From an uncultured Pelagibacteraceae bacterium (GTDB lineage: Bacteria > Pseudomonadota > Alphaproteobacteria > Pelagibacterales > Pelagibacteraceae), in contig CACKXH010000004.1 of NCBI GenBank assembly GCA_902604005.1, forward strand, positions 1 to 60,607: DNA of 60,607 nt. Reading direction: 5' to 3'. Below the pieces are notes generated by a model that saw only the letters and a list, made by a program, of their open reading frames with translations, did no database searches and was not told where the DNA came from. Of this stretch, positions 60,487 to 60,607 are shown piece after piece. How positions within the stretch are numbered: the stretch's first letter is position 1; each line of letters starts with the position of its first letter. A program made the position numbers and the translations under genes.

Positions 60487-60607
60487 ATTTTCTAAATTTA
60501 AAAATTTTTTTTGTTAAAATAGTAATTAAGGTTATCTTAAATATTTCTGCTAATAAAAAAGGCATAACACCCAATTCTATAATTGGTTTATCCCACCCTA
60601 TTAATGT
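60479..60607 (-). CDS. bioY: C-terminal end of a probable biotin transporter BioY (cut by the window edge)
   Basis: The minus strand is open from the window edge to TAG at 60479-60481, 42 codons. The peptide contains LIGWDKPIIELGVMPFLLAE then IFKITLITIL, which resembles the BioY end, where a G-W-x-x-A-x-x-x-G-x-x-P-F-L pattern precedes the last membrane helix. Only this tail is visible, so the call is tentative; another small membrane transporter is possible. It converges on regA with an 8-base overlap. Confidence 0.55.
   Translation of the reverse strand, partial: TLIGWDKPIIELGVMPFLLAEIFKITLITILTKKIFKFRKFI

Overview
The window reads as a chromosomal segment of a SAR11-clade alphaproteobacterium (Candidatus Pelagibacter or a close relative). 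The evidence is a very AT-rich sequence, genes that abut or overlap by 1 to 11 bases, no intergenic gap above about 190 bases, no mobile elements, a class I lysyl-tRNA synthetase, and a cluster for demethylation of dimethylsulfoniopropionate (DMSP) whose DmdA closely resembles the known Pelagibacter enzyme. I see no tRNA, rRNA, CRISPR array, insertion sequence or prophage.

Layout. 1-4461: tail of a probable rpsP, then trmD, rplS and leuCDB. 4488-9763: a DMSP cluster in the order dmdC (acyl-CoA dehydrogenase), dmdB (acyl-CoA ligase), an alpha/beta hydrolase, dmdA. 9779-14033: asd and sdhCDAB. 14023-20779: a catabolic block with an IclR regulator and a methylmalonate-semialdehyde-type dehydrogenase facing an iron alcohol dehydrogenase and a TRAP transporter. 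20795-29904: a small exported protein, then mdh, sucCDAB and lpd. 29927-36779: priA and the F1 ATPase genes atpHAGDC. 36772-43294 (minus): rppH, ctpA, rsfS, nadD, proA, proB, obgE, rpmA, rplU. 43360-45798 (minus): gloB, metW, metX, with a SAM-II riboswitch and a near-consensus promoter ahead of metX. 45989-47964: hisC-like and tyrA-like genes. 47966-53046 (minus): TPR-sulfotransferase, NlpC/P60 peptidase, AmpG-like permease, TrkH. 53135-56664: lysS (class I), pyrD, rpmB, a queuosine-precursor-type transporter. 56667-59774 (minus): a polyamine cluster (agmatinase family, deoxyhypusine-synthase-like, PLP decarboxylase). 59923-60486: a RegA/ActR response regulator. The right edge cuts a minus-strand gene that looks like bioY.

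How it fits together. Most of the TCA cycle from 2-oxoglutarate to oxaloacetate is encoded here (sucAB, lpd, sucCD, sdhCDAB, mdh), together with the F1 part of ATP synthase. DMSP demethylation yields one-carbon units and reduced sulfur. MetX makes the acetylhomoserine that can capture reduced sulfur, and it sits under SAM feedback control through the riboswitch. The IclR/dehydrogenase/TRAP block looks like an uptake and oxidation module for a small organic acid or alcohol.

The most notable observations are: (1) both axial heme ligands of succinate dehydrogenase appear to be replaced (Gln80 in SdhC, Phe63 in SdhD, which has no histidine at all), suggesting a heme-free complex II; (2) dctP has its start codon and signal-peptide n-region out of frame with the rest of the protein at a run of eight A; (3) an alpha/beta hydrolase of unknown role is embedded in the dmd cluster; (4) a deoxyhypusine-synthase-like enzyme lies in a polyamine operon, with three ATTCAAT boxes in its upstream region; (5) a SAM-II riboswitch precedes metX.
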